A stretch of 64,000 nt of DNA from Candidatus Acidiferrales bacterium (GTDB lineage Bacteria; Acidobacteriota; Terriglobia; Acidiferrales; UBA7541). Location: assembly GCA_035934015.1 (NCBI GenBank), contig DASYYH010000016.1, positions 418,753-482,752 on the forward strand. Direction: 5' to 3'. The notes under the pieces are model-generated. The model saw only the letters and a program-made list of their open reading frames with translations, did not search any database and was not told the origin of the DNA. The translations under genes were made by a program, and so were the position numbers. This document shows positions 36,172 through 45,577 of this stretch, in pieces (positions within the stretch are counted from its first letter, which is position 1; each line of letters begins with the position of its first letter).

Positions 36172-39075
36172 ATGATTGGCGAGACCGTTTCCCGCTATCG
36201 CATCGTTGAAAAACTCGGCGGCGGTGGGATGGGCGTGGTCTACAAAGCGGAGGACCTCAAGCTTCGCCGCTTCGTTGCTCTAAAGTTTTTTCCTGATGGG
36301 TTCGCGCCGAACCTACAAGCTCTGAGCCGCTTCCAGCGTGAGGCGCTGGCTGCTTCCGCACTGAACCATCCCAACATTTGCACGATCTATGAAGTCGACG
36401 AATACAACGGTCGGCCTTTCATTGCGATGGAATTCATGGAGGGCGCCACTCTGAGGCATCGCATTTCCGGCAAGCCGCTGGCGATAGGGCAAGTGCTGGA
36501 GTTAGGAATCGAAATTGCCGACGCGCTGGATGCGGCGCACGCCAAGGGAATCATTCATCGCGACGTCAAGCCCGCCAACATTTTTGTCACGGAGCGAGGG
36601 CACGCCAAGATACTCGATTTTGGTCTGGCTAAGCTCGCACCGGCGGGCGGTTCCGCGAATCTATCGGCGATGCCTACCGCGAGCGAGATCGAACAGCTCA
36701 CGGAACCAGGCGCCTCGATTGGCACCATCACGTATATGTCACCGGAACAGGTGCGCGGCGAAGATCTGGATGCGCGTACGGATTTGTTTTCATTTGGTGC
36801 GGTGCTCTACGAGATGGCCACGGGGGTTCAGCTTTTCCGGGGCGAGACCTCGGGGGTGATTGCGGAAGCGATATTGAATCGCAGTCCAGTTGCGCCGGTG
36901 CGCCTGAATCCTGAGGTTCCTGCCAAGCTCGAAGAGCTGATCAACAAAGCGTTGGAGAAAGACAAGAAGCTGCGATACCAGTCCGCCGCTGAAATTCGCA
37001 CGGATTTACAGCGATTGAGGCGGGACTCGGACGCGGGCCGGGCCGCTGCCCCTGAACAACATGCCTCGAAGGCGCGTTCTGCGTTTCCTCCATCAGCGCG
37101 CTGGGGCGTGGCTACGGCAATTCTCGTGATTGTCGGTTTCCTCGCCGCCATTGCTTTCAATTGGGGCGGAATTCGTAATGACTTTTTCTCGCACGCGCAC
37201 GCGCTGACGAACAAAGACACCATCGTACTCGCTGATTTCACGAATACGACGGGCGATCCTGTGTTCGACGGCACGTTGCGGCAGGGGCTTTCCGTACAAC
37301 TGGAGCAGTCACCCTTTCTGAGCATTATCTCTGATGGCCGAATCCAGCAGACTCTGCAGATGATGGGCCAGAAGCCCGACGCAAGGATCACGCCGGAAAT
37401 CGCACAGGACCTTTGTCAGCGCGTTGGAAGTGCCGCGGTCATCGAGGGTTCGATCTCGCAGATTGGCGCCCCTTACCTTCTCGCCATCAAAGCGGTCAAC
37501 TGCTCAAACGGGGAAACGCTCGCGAGCACGGAAGCACAGGCGAGCGACAAAAACCACGTCCTCGACACCCTCAGCAACGTCGCCACAGATATGCGCAACA
37601 AACTCGGCGAGTCACTGAACACGGTGCGAAAATTTGATACGCCGTTGGAACAGGCTACGACCCCGTCGCTCGAAGCGCTGAAGGCTTTCACTGCCGGTAA
37701 AAAGGCTATTTACTCCACAAGTGACGCAGCGGCGATACCCTTTTTTAAGCGTGCCATCGAACTCGACCCGAAGTTCGCACTCGCCTACGCACTGTTAAGC
37801 ATCGCCTATAACGACATCGGAGAACCCAGCATCGCTGCTGATTACACCCGCAAGGCGTACGAACTGCGAGACCGGGCGAGCGAGCCGGAAAAATACTTCA
37901 TCTCAGAGCGCTTCAACAAGGAGGTGACCGGCAACATCGAAAAAGCCGAACAATTCTGCCAATTTTGGATACAGGACTATCCGCGCTCTGTGGACCCCCG
38001 CGATAACTTGGCTGGGGCAATCTACCCTGTCATTGGCCAATACGAGAAAGGAGTTGAGGAAGGGGAAGAGGCGGTCCATCTTGATCCAGGCTCTGCCGTT
38101 CACTACTCCCTCCTCGCTTTCGACTACATTTCCTTGAATCGCGTTGATAAAGCGCAAGACATCTTTGCGCAGGCTCTCGAACGCAAAATGAACTACTCGC
38201 TCTTCCATCTCGGCTTGTACGAGATTGCATTCTTGCAAAACGATACAGCGGGCATGGCGCAGCAGGTTGCGCAGTCAGAGGGCATCCCGGGCATAGAGGA
38301 CGAAGTGCTGAACTTGGAAGCCGAGACCGCCGCCTACTCCGGGCGGCTTCGGGCTGCCGACGAGTTTTCCCGTTGGGCTATCGCCTCCGCCGAACAAGCA
38401 GGAGAAAAAGAAGCGGCCGCAACCTACTTGGCCCAGTCTGCCCTGCGGGAAGCCCTGTTCGGCAACGCAGACGAAGCGCGACGGCGGGCCACTGCGGCAA
38501 AGGAGCATTCCTCAGGCCGCGACGTGCAGTACGCCACCGCACTCGCCTTTCTCTATGCCGGAGACGCCACACAGTCGCGATCGCTGGTCGGTGATTTGGC
38601 TAAGCGGCCATCTGATAACACATTGGTGCAACTCAATTACGTCCCGACCCTCCGCGCAAAACTTGCGCTGCTCAAAGGAAATGCTTCTGAGGCCATTGAA
38701 AATCTCAGAGTGGCTACACCGTACGAACTAGGACAGACCACGGACAGCGCTTACGGTTGGAGCGCCATGTACCCGGCTTACGTGCGTGGGGAGGCTTATC
38801 TTGCGGCGCATCAGGGCGCTGAAGCCGCCGTCGAGTTCCAGAAAATTCTCGACCATCCCGGGGTTGTGCTTTGCGAGCCCATCGGCGCTCTGGCGCATCT
38901 GCAAATCGCGCGCGCTTACGTGATGGAAGCGGCAGCGGAGAAGGGCGCTGCTGCGGATGCGGCACGCGCGAAAGCCCGCGCTGCATATCAAGATTTTCTT
39001 GCGCTGTGGAAGAATGCCGACGCCAGCATCCCCATCCTCATCGCCGCCAAAGCCGAATACGCCAGGCTGCAATGA
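36172..39075 (+). CDS. Transmembrane Ser/Thr protein kinase with C-terminal TPR-like region
   Basis: The 967-residue protein starts at ATG 36172, right before the kinase fold (SRYRIVEKLGGGGMGVVYKA). All catalytic motifs are present: the ATP loop, VALKFF, HRDVKPANIF near 128, DFGLA near 148 and SPEQVRGEDLDARTD. A membrane helix spans about 312-333. The outer part starts with a FlgO/TolB-like segment (KDTIVLADFTNTTGDPVFDG) and continues with TPR-like repeats (AAIPFFKRAIELDPKFALAYALLSIA). This is a common acidobacterial signalling architecture. It is bounded on both sides by YjbQ-end repeats. Confidence 0.92.
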   Translation: MIGETVSRYRIVEKLGGGGMGVVYKAEDLKLRRFVALKFFPDGFAPNLQALSRFQREALAASALNHPNICTIYEVDEYNGRPFIAMEFMEGATLRHRISGKPLAIGQVLELGIEIADALDAAHAKGIIHRDVKPANIFVTERGHAKILDFGLAKLAPAGGSANLSAMPTASEIEQLTEPGASIGTITYMSPEQVRGEDLDARTDLFSFGAVLYEMATGVQLFRGETSGVIAEAILNRSPVAPVRLNPEVPAKLEELINKALEKDKKLRYQSAAEIRTDLQRLRRDSDAGRAAAPEQHASKARSAFPPSARWGVATAILVIVGFLAAIAFNWGGIRNDFFSHAHALTNKDTIVLADFTNTTGDPVFDGTLRQGLSVQLEQSPFLSIISDGRIQQTLQMMGQKPDARITPEIAQDLCQRVGSAAVIEGSISQIGAPYLLAIKAVNCSNGETLASTEAQASDKNHVLDTLSNVATDMRNKLGESLNTVRKFDTPLEQATTPSLEALKAFTAGKKAIYSTSDAAAIPFFKRAIELDPKFALAYALLSIAYNDIGEPSIAADYTRKAYELRDRASEPEKYFISERFNKEVTGNIEKAEQFCQFWIQDYPRSVDPRDNLAGAIYPVIGQYEKGVEEGEEAVHLDPGSAVHYSLLAFDYISLNRVDKAQDIFAQALERKMNYSLFHLGLYEIAFLQNDTAGMAQQVAQSEGIPGIEDEVLNLEAETAAYSGRLRAADEFSRWAIASAEQAGEKEAAATYLAQSALREALFGNADEARRRATAAKEHSSGRDVQYATALAFLYAGDATQSRSLVGDLAKRPSDNTLVQLNYVPTLRAKLALLKGNASEAIENLRVATPYELGQTTDSAYGWSAMYPAYVRGEAYLAAHQGAEAAVEFQKILDHPGVVLCEPIGALAHLQIARAYVMEAAAEKGAAADAARAKARAAYQDFLALWKNADASIPILIAAKAEYARLQ

Positions 39076-39104
39076 TTTTTCCCCGAATCGCGGAGGGATA
39101 GTCG

Positions 39105-39156
39105 CCTTCTATTGCGGCACTCCGAGCACTTGAATCTGCACGGCGCGGTCTCGCGG
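39105..39156. repeat. YjbQ 3'-end repeat, copy 2
   Basis: About 50 bases resemble the 3' end of yjbQ with one single-base indel. On the minus strand they encode PRDRAVQIQVLGVPQ followed by a stop. The copy lies 30 bp after the kinase gene and before the beta-helix protein gene, in the same orientation as the other copies. Confidence 0.65.
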
Positions 39157-39209
39157 CTTCGACACCTGAGGTCCTACAAATTCAGAGTTTCTCGGAGAAA
39201 TGAAACGTG

Positions 39210-40712
39210 CTAATGCTGCCACACGTTGACCGTCCATGTTCTCGGTGATGGCGAAATCGGCGACGGCGTAGCGTTGACCAGTCGAACTACAATTGTATCT
39301 TGCCCTGAAACATAACTGCTCCAGATCAGCCCCGGTTCTGCTCCCGATTCCGGAGATGCATCGCAGCTGTCCCCGACCTGTGCTCCGGAGAGAGACATCG
39401 AGACCTCTTGCTGGCCACCGGGCGAGATTGCAGGAAAGTCTAAAGTGGATGCGGCGGAAAGATGCTTTGTAATAACTGTCCCTTCATAGCCGAGGCTCAG
39501 TCTGGCCAAGTTTGTCACGCCCTCGTGGCAATCGAAATAAGCGTAGTAGTCCTGCTGGCCCAGGAACTCAACTTTGCTTTTGTCAGTTGACGATGCCGGA
39601 AAGACGTATAGTCCTTTTATGGGACTATTTCCCGTGACCATTGCATAGCCCCCGGCATTTCGGGCCATAGTCATCAACACACCAACGGTTTCTCCTGTAC
39701 CGGAGCTGTCTAATAGATATGCCGGATAGACGGCGGGGTCTGCCATCTCGATATGGTCGAGCGTAATACCCGTAAACCACGCACCGGAATTGTCGATTTG
39801 CAGAAAGGGCGTGTACCCGTTTTCATAAAGCACGTTCTCAAAGCTATAATTTGCCGCCTCGATCCCTTCGGCGGACATGAAAATTCCACCGCCGATCAAA
39901 GTACTATCTTGAATTCGGACAATTGAATAGTTTCTCAGGACAAGTGAGTGAGCCCCAGGAAGGATGGGTGCTTGAAGCACCGAGTTCTGAATGTAGAGTC
40001 CAAAACTGTAGGTCGAATTTTCAACTCTGAGAGGAACCACGTCGGCTGATGTCCCATAACACGTGAGCTGCATTCTATTCATGTAGAGTTCGCATGCGGC
40101 ATCGGTCGCTACGATCCCATCGCCTTCGAAGCCTTTTAGATTGAGACCCTCCAAGTACACGGGGTTTGCTGAAATTCGAATCACGGGGTTTATTGTTTTC
40201 TCGAACAAGAGTGCGGCACTGGGCTGCTGTTGGAAAGCCTGAAATACTGCGCCGGAACGCCCGACCAATGCATAACAGCGCTCATTCATTTCGAGGGTCT
40301 GTGTCAGATACAAGCTCCCATCCATCCAGATGAGCACCCAATTGCCGCCCGTAGGAGGAAAAAAAAGGTTTCGAACCACGAACACTCCAGCGGGAATATA
40401 GACGACACCGCCCCCATTCGCTGCGGCAGCATTGATCGCATATTGAACAGCAACAGTATCGTTTGTCTTACCATCGCCGACCGCTCCATAGTTGCGAATG
40501 TCATACTGGCTTAGCGTATCGATAGTGAAGTCTACCGGACGAGCTGGCTGAGGTGGTGCTGGCCTCGGTGAAGAAAATGAGCCCCGCGTATGGCGAGCCC
40601 CTTGGCCGATGATGGATTGGGCGAAACCCCTACTGTTCCAAAGGGCAAGGGCCGCCGGCATACCGACGAGAGCCCTCAGGAGATTACGCCGAACGGAATC
40701 TTTCCCTTGCAT
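39210..40712 (-). CDS. Exported pectate-lyase-fold (right-handed beta-helix) protein
   Basis: The protein has 500 residues, with GAGGGGGGAA before the ATG. The N-terminus has an Arg pair and hydrophobic stretch (SVRRNLLRALVGMPAALAL) that may be a Tat-type signal. After a Pro-rich linker comes IRNYGAVGDGKTNDTVAVQYAINAA, the hallmark of the pectate lyase 3 superfamily also used by phage tail spikes and polygalacturonases. Beta-helix rungs follow. Catalytic residues cannot be assigned, so it may bind or cleave polysaccharides. It lies between two YjbQ-end repeats with the HipA-like gene. Confidence 0.8.
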   Translation of the reverse strand: MQGKDSVRRNLLRALVGMPAALALWNSRGFAQSIIGQGARHTRGSFSSPRPAPPQPARPVDFTIDTLSQYDIRNYGAVGDGKTNDTVAVQYAINAAAANGGGVVYIPAGVFVVRNLFFPPTGGNWVLIWMDGSLYLTQTLEMNERCYALVGRSGAVFQAFQQQPSAALLFEKTINPVIRISANPVYLEGLNLKGFEGDGIVATDAACELYMNRMQLTCYGTSADVVPLRVENSTYSFGLYIQNSVLQAPILPGAHSLVLRNYSIVRIQDSTLIGGGIFMSAEGIEAANYSFENVLYENGYTPFLQIDNSGAWFTGITLDHIEMADPAVYPAYLLDSSGTGETVGVLMTMARNAGGYAMVTGNSPIKGLYVFPASSTDKSKVEFLGQQDYYAYFDCHEGVTNLARLSLGYEGTVITKHLSAASTLDFPAISPGGQQEVSMSLSGAQVGDSCDASPESGAEPGLIWSSYVSGQDTIVVRLVNATPSPISPSPRTWTVNVWQH

Positions 40713-41006
40713 GTTTCCCCCCTCGCGTTAGCACGAGATTCTTGTCTCGCTCGATCGCGAACCCAGCAGGAAGGGGGGAGCTGAGTCAGCGTGGAACACC
40801 ACTGCAGTTGAATGACCAGATCATTTCGGGCAATCTAGGAAACAAAAGTGCTGAAATCATGTAAGTTATCTGAATGCTCCGGGGTAGAGTTAAAATAATC
40901 GATGCAGGTAATTTCCCCTTTGGTAATTTTGCAATATTGGGGTTTCAAAATGGGTCAATCACCCTGGTTTCTAGATTTGACGGATCGCCCAAATCACGGG
41001 AAATTG
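40713..41006. other. Intergenic stretch, no gene seen
   Basis: These 294 bases are AT-richer than the surroundings and hold the promoter region of the beta-helix gene and the tail of the HipA-like gene. I see no open frame with a ribosome binding site and no clear hairpin. Confidence 0.5.
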
Positions 41007-41858
41007 TCACGCCGCTTGGCTGACGGTCACGTGTGGGAAATAGTCCCGCCGGACGCGCAACGTTGATCTTAGTAGGCCGCGTACAAGCATGCGTCTCCGG
41101 TCAAGTTCCAAGACCAGTCGACTCAGCGCCCTTGCGTTATTCCGATACCATTGAGACGGAATCTTATTGGCGAGTTCCCGCAGCGTGCCGAGGCTGACCT
41201 CATTTTCCAGCCGGCGGAGCCATGGCTCGAATGCATTCATAGCTCGCACATGGTCATATACCACTCTTCGATGGTAGAGGCCCCACAGCGGCGAGTCCGG
41301 AAAGTTCCATTTTTCGCCATTAAAGCAAAACCCCTGATCAACCATTGTCACTCGGTAATCTGAATTCCCGGGTTCGCGATGGTATATGACCTGCCGGCCG
41401 TCCGTATTACAGACCCACACATCAAATACCAACATCCCACAAAAATCCTTGAGATTGAGAACTCCCTTGAGCCACCCATCGGGAAGGAAGTCACAAATTA
41501 TGCCCCGACGTGGATCAATAGGAAAACGTGAACCAAAGCACAATCCTCCTAGGCAAGGTCTTTTGCCGTCCTTCAATTGAATAACCAAATCATCCGAGTG
41601 GCGAATCAATTCTTCGCATACCAATAGGATCTCGCCCCGAGCGACTGGCAGACCAAGAAGTTCTGCCAATCGACCGCCGAGTAGTTCATTGGCGAGGATT
41701 CTAGACCCCTGCGGATTGTTCGCAAACTTCACAACGTAATAGTGGCCGTCAGAACAGCGCATCATCTGAGCCTGTGCGCCACCCCGCATCCTTCTAACCT
41801 CTGCGATCGCCTCTAACATTGTCGCCGTTTGTGCGAGCCACCGCGAAGAGCTGGCCAT
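41007..41858 (-). CDS. HipA-like kinase domain protein, without HipB
   Basis: The 283-residue protein has the HipA_2 pattern: YYVVKFANNPQGSRILANELLGGRLAELLGLPV (P-loop-like Lys and following helix, from about residue 40), then LVFDVWVCNTDGRQVIYHRE, where the N and D are the likely catalytic pair, and VTMVDQGFCFNGEKW. HipA kinases phosphorylate translation components, and their toxicity is normally held by HipB. No HipB-type gene is adjacent here. Local GC is lower than in the flanks, consistent with acquisition. The ATG could be 41858 or 41819. Confidence 0.78.
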   Translation of the reverse strand: MASSSRWLAQTATMLEAIAEVRRMRGGAQAQMMRCSDGHYYVVKFANNPQGSRILANELLGGRLAELLGLPVARGEILLVCEELIRHSDDLVIQLKDGKRPCLGGLCFGSRFPIDPRRGIICDFLPDGWLKGVLNLKDFCGMLVFDVWVCNTDGRQVIYHREPGNSDYRVTMVDQGFCFNGEKWNFPDSPLWGLYHRRVVYDHVRAMNAFEPWLRRLENEVSLGTLRELANKIPSQWYRNNARALSRLVLELDRRRMLVRGLLRSTLRVRRDYFPHVTVSQAA

Positions 41859-42190
41859 TTTCTTTCAGATGACCTCGCAAGACCGTCCAATCCCATCGCT
41901 CTACGTCTATCGCGCGACATCCACACTTTATTACCTATGTACTAATAGAACTATCTTATATACACTGGATTTCAACGATGCAAGAAAAAAACAATCGTTT
42001 CATTTTTGTCTGTGGAAAATACACTTGCCTAGATTCGTTCAACGTTGCGCGAGGCTATGCCGTCATCGGCTGAAAAATCAGTAAGAAGGCGGGCGCGGAA
42101 TGAAATACATCATAACCCACTCAGAATCCGCCTCACCAAGATGTATATGGATCCCAAGTTCATTCTGGGGTGTGAATCAACGCAATGAGG
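41859..42190. other. AT-rich intergenic stretch, no gene seen
   Basis: This stretch is AT-rich, with A-tracts (AAGAAAAAAACAATCG) and alternating TATATA, and contrasts with the GC-rich flanks. It probably holds the promoter of the HipA-like gene. No credible gene is seen. Confidence 0.5.
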
Positions 42191-42250
42191 ATCGTCCTAC
42201 TTCGTGGCTTCCTGCGGCACTCCCAGCACCTGAATCTGCACCGCGCGGTC
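42191..42250. repeat. YjbQ 3'-end repeat, copy 3 (inside the intact gene)
   Basis: This is the reference copy: it covers the last codons and stop of the intact yjbQ gene plus six bases beyond it. See copies at 35995 and 39105. Confidence 0.7.
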
Positions 42251-42724
42251 CCGCGGCCCATCCAGCTCCGCCAGAATCACCGACTGCCAGTTCCCGATCG
42301 CCAGCGCGCCTTCCGAAACCGGCAGCGACAGCGTATGCCCCAGCAGCATCGCCCGCAGATGCGCATCCGCATTCTTGCGATAGCACTCCGAAAGCCGCGG
42401 ATCGTTGTGCCGCCAGTAATCGAACCGTCCCACGACGCGCTCCAGAAACGCCTTCATATCGTCCACCAGCGCCTGCTGAAACTCGTTGATGAAAATCGCC
42501 GTCGTCGTGTGCAGCGACTGTACCAACACGAATCCCGCTCGAAATCCGTGCTTCTTCACAATCTCATTCACGTCTTTCGTGATGTTGATCAGCTCCAGCC
42601 GCTCGCGCGTCTTGTAGACAATCGTTTCCAGCGCCACTTGCAAAAACGCCGGACGCGCCTCCACCGCCGCTTCCATCTTCACTTCGGCGCTCTCTTTCGC
42701 CGCCTTCATCGTCGATAGCTTCAC
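42197..42724 (-). CDS. yjbQ: YjbQ family (secondary thiamine-phosphate synthase) protein
   Basis: The protein has 175 residues; the family core of about 135 begins at LETIVYKTRERLELINITKDV. Landmarks are VQSLHTTTAIFINEFQ, HNDPRLSECYRKNADAHLRA and SLPVSEGALAIGNWQSVILAE. The His and Glu positions expected for metal binding are visible. YjbQ homologues have been reported to have weak thiamine-phosphate synthase activity, but the true role is unclear. The first 30 residues (MKAAKESAEVKMEAAVEARP) are an extra charged segment. The 3' end is repeated twice upstream on the plus strand. Confidence 0.9.
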   Translation of the reverse strand: MKLSTMKAAKESAEVKMEAAVEARPAFLQVALETIVYKTRERLELINITKDVNEIVKKHGFRAGFVLVQSLHTTTAIFINEFQQALVDDMKAFLERVVGRFDYWRHNDPRLSECYRKNADAHLRAMLLGHTLSLPVSEGALAIGNWQSVILAELDGPRDRAVQIQVLGVPQEATK

Positions 42725-43022
42725 TAACCTGCCTTCGCTTTTGGGAGTCTTCTCAGTGGGCTGGGACCGACTCTGATCTTATTTGGATGCTTTCCCCCCG
42801 CTAAGGTTGCGTCGTTTCGCGATTCGCGTGACGCCGTTTGCACCCCGCCTCAACGCCACCGCCACTGTGCGTCTCTCACGTCAAATTTTAGGAATTGTCC
42901 CGTCGTGCGTCCAACTCGGCTTCGCGCGCCTGTGCGCAATCGCGCTCCTGACCCCATGGCCAGTCCGCGCTCCGCTCGCCTTTGCTTCTTTGAGTGTGGA
43001 TGCTTTCATGGCTGATTCCCGC
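42725..43022. other. Intergenic stretch, no gene seen
   Basis: No convincing open frame, hairpin or promoter is visible in these 298 bases. GGATGCTTTC occurs twice, near 42785 and 43000, which may be chance. Confidence 0.4.
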
Positions 43023-43931
43023 TCAGAATAGGCGGCCCAATTTGTGCCCAAAACCGTCGAAGGAGTATTGCACTCCCATGCGCAGCACGAATGGGTCGCT
43101 AACGTCAGACAGCCCGAAGGCTGGCTCAAGGCGCACGGACCAGTACCGCGCAATGTCATAGGTGAGCACGGGGCCGAGGTATTGCTGCTGCCTGTGCCAG
43201 TAGAGGCCGAACTGGTCCGTGTTCCCCAGCGCACCAATCATCTCAACTCCGTAGCCTAAGCGTCGCACGGAAAGAGCGCGAGGCTGTGGGGCGCTAGCCA
43301 TGCCGGTCATTGGTGACATTGCAGTCGAGGCTGGCTGGCGAAACAGTCCCACGGCGTAGCCAAAATCGTTGTCGTGTGGCGCTTCCAGGCTGGTTTCGTT
43401 GATGAAATTGAATGTCGCGTTCAGCCGGCCCCAGTCATGATACGCGATCAGGCGCTGCTCGAAAGTGCGCGCCGGTGTATTGCGCGCCGTGCTCAGAGGA
43501 CCCGCCAAATCTTCGGGACCAAAACCACTGACTTCCATCTTGTATAGCGCTGCTTGATTCAAATCCTCGATTTCACCGTAGAGAGTCAAATTCAGCAGGC
43601 GCTCGTGGGGCAAGAGATGGAAGTACGTATTGACGCGCAAGCCGCCATAAGTCACCGGCATTCCAAAAATCTTCTGCCCTTCAACCATGAAGCCCGCTGT
43701 CCAGCGCGGCGTGATGCCATACTCGGCCATCAGCATTCCAGTGAAAAAATTGTTTCCCTCGCGCGCGCGCTGGAAATCCGGCAGGACCATGAGCATCAGG
43801 CGGCCTTTCCCGACCGGATAATTGATCGTCGTGAAGTAAGGGTTCATCTGTGCGTGCAGCGAACCCGGCATCGCGGCCCACAGCAAGGCGGCGGAAAGAA
43901 TTGTTTTCCAATACTTGAAATGCGTGAACAC
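43023..43931 (-). CDS. Outer-membrane beta-barrel protein of unknown function
   Basis: The 302-residue protein has a signal peptide (TILSAALLWAAMPGSLHAQ), then amphipathic strands: GRLMLMVLPDFQRAREGNNFFTGMLM, WTAGFMVEGQKIFGMPVTYGG and LRVNTYFHLLP. It ends VQYSFDGFGHKLGRLF with a C-terminal Phe, as outer-membrane barrels do. I do not recognise a named family. The gene upstream on the same strand encodes a His/Met-rich exported protein, so a metal-related role for the pair is possible but not shown. Confidence 0.7.
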   Translation of the reverse strand: MFTHFKYWKTILSAALLWAAMPGSLHAQMNPYFTTINYPVGKGRLMLMVLPDFQRAREGNNFFTGMLMAEYGITPRWTAGFMVEGQKIFGMPVTYGGLRVNTYFHLLPHERLLNLTLYGEIEDLNQAALYKMEVSGFGPEDLAGPLSTARNTPARTFEQRLIAYHDWGRLNATFNFINETSLEAPHDNDFGYAVGLFRQPASTAMSPMTGMASAPQPRALSVRRLGYGVEMIGALGNTDQFGLYWHRQQQYLGPVLTYDIARYWSVRLEPAFGLSDVSDPFVLRMGVQYSFDGFGHKLGRLF

Positions 43932-44047
43932 GTTGTCGCTCCTGGATTCCGGTAAATCGCGCGCGCATCGAGACGGTATGAAGCGCGCATAGTTGCGGAT
44001 CGAGACACAAAAAAAACGCCGGATCGCTTCTGAAGGCAGGAGTAAAG

Positions 44048-44467
44048 CTAGATACGAAGAGGAACGCCAGAAATCGCAGGCGCGGGAGCGCCGCGATTTG
44101 CCAAACGAGCAAAGTTAATAACTTCTGAGGCCGAGTGCAGAGCGCTTATCGCGCGGGACACGCCCGCCGCGGCCGTGCGCGCGAACGGAGCGGCGGAACG
44201 ATTTTCCGGGGTGATCGTCGTGAAACAAAATGCCGCTTCGAAGCCACCGGCGCTGCACAAACCGGGCATGGGAGTATTCGTTATATGCCTATGCGATGCC
44301 GGCGCGTTTGGCATGGGCATGTTTGGCATCGGCGTGCTGTGGTGTTGACAACAGGCGCGCAAATTCACGGTTTGACACGGAACACCGCAGACCGCCACGA
44401 CGGTTGGAGCCGCCATCCACAGAACGATGACGGCAAAAACAGCCCGCGGGCGTCGCGAAATAATCAT
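44048..44467 (-). CDS. Exported His/Met/Cys-rich small protein
   Basis: The protein has about 139 residues from ATG 44467, which opens with RRPRAVFAVIVLWMAAPTVV, a signal peptide. The mature N-terminus is rich in soft-metal ligands: CGVPCQTVNLRACC, then HHSTPMPNMPMPN and SHRHITNTPMPG. Such Met/His clusters occur in periplasmic copper-binding proteins. The C-terminal half is Ala-rich without clear features. The ribosome binding site is weak, so the start is uncertain. It lies 116 bp upstream of the outer-membrane barrel gene on the same strand. Confidence 0.55.
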   Translation of the reverse strand: MIISRRPRAVFAVIVLWMAAPTVVAVCGVPCQTVNLRACCQHHSTPMPNMPMPNAPASHRHITNTPMPGLCSAGGFEAAFCFTTITPENRSAAPFARTAAAGVSRAISALHSASEVINFARLANRGAPAPAISGVPLRI

Positions 44468-44530
44468 GGACAGCCGCGAGCCGCATGCTGTTCGAGCGCC
44501 AGCCCGCGCCGTTCGTAGCCCAAAAAACAT

Positions 44531-44826
44531 AAATTCAGTCTAGGTGTTCTGATCGCCGAACGCAAGGAGTTCTGTCCGCTCCGCGTCACGTCCTCCCTCC
44601 AAAGAATGTGACTTGCGCGTCGCGGCCTGCCTGCCGCAGGCGGGCTTTTCGTCCTGAGTGGGCCTTGCGAAGGGCAGCCGCGACGATACGCCCCGTGCTT
44701 CGAGATCGGCTTCAGCCGCTGAAGTACGGGTTCAATTCTCATGTCCTTATTTTTACGAGCGCTCCGCCCGAATCGCTCGCATCGCCTCCCAATCGCGTCT
44801 CGCCACGTCCTTGCGCGCAACCGAAC
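44531..44826. other. Intergenic stretch with GC-rich hairpin
   Basis: The only clear element is GCCTGCCTGCCGCAGGCGGGC near 44626-44646 followed by TTTT on the plus strand. It may be a terminator or a short REP-like repeat. No gene is seen. Confidence 0.4.
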
Positions 44827-45540
44827 TTACTTCTTCCGCGTGTAGTCCGTCTCCTGAAACGGCGTTTCCTTCCCATCCTTGCTCGCCGTCGACATCGTTA
44901 CGCTGAACTCATCATCATTCATCCAGCGCAGCGTCGCGTGCATCTCGATGTTCCCCGTTCCGGTCATCGCTTCGCCCGCGTAGTCAATCGTCTTCCCGCC
45001 GTCATCGCTCGCGCCCTTCATCAGTGTAATCGCGTTCGACATCGTGTACATCCGCGCCATTTCAAACTGTTTCGTCGCGTCGTTGTACCCGTAAATCCGC
45101 AATCCCTCCACCGGCCGCCCAAACACCACGTCGTGGCTCTCTTCCAGAATGAATTTCCCGCCCAGCACTGGCGAAAATTTCGAAGTCCCCGTCGATGGCT
45201 GCGCCGTCGCGCCCGTCTGCCCGACGAATTTCACCACGCGATCGAATTCTCCCGTCATCTTCGCCAGTTCCGCGTGCTGCGCGTCCATTTTCGCCGCGTC
45301 GCCGCCATGCCCCATAGCCTGCCCTCCCGCGCGGGCTTGCGCGCCGCTGCTTCCGCGATTCGCTGCGCCATGCGCCACCAGCGCAGGCTTGCCCGCCGCG
45401 GTGGGCCTGTCCGCTTCAGCGGGCCTGCTCGCCTGGGCCGGTCCAGCATTCATCACCATCATCCCCAGCGCCGCGCCCAATGCAAATCCCGCTCCCACTC
45501 CCGCGATCGCCCGCAAAATCCTCGCTCTCCCTAGCATCAT
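44827..45540 (-). CDS. Exported DUF1579 family protein
   Basis: The 237-residue protein has a signal peptide (ILRAIAGVGAGFALGAALGMMV), a low-complexity Ala/Gly-rich linker (about 35-75) and a DUF1579 domain: LAKMTGEFDRVVKFVGQ, LGGKFILEESHDVVFGRPVEGLRIYGYND and MSTASKDGKETPFQETDYTRK. DUF1579 forms a lipocalin-like barrel of unknown ligand. The linker DNA contains several short GGGCCTG-type repeats, which may explain its poor conservation. Confidence 0.82.
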   Translation of the reverse strand: MMLGRARILRAIAGVGAGFALGAALGMMVMNAGPAQASRPAEADRPTAAGKPALVAHGAANRGSSGAQARAGGQAMGHGGDAAKMDAQHAELAKMTGEFDRVVKFVGQTGATAQPSTGTSKFSPVLGGKFILEESHDVVFGRPVEGLRIYGYNDATKQFEMARMYTMSNAITLMKGASDDGGKTIDYAGEAMTGTGNIEMHATLRWMNDDEFSVTMSTASKDGKETPFQETDYTRKK

Positions 45541-45577
45541 TTCTCTCCCTCTCTTTCTCCCACGCGAAAATCAGCTC

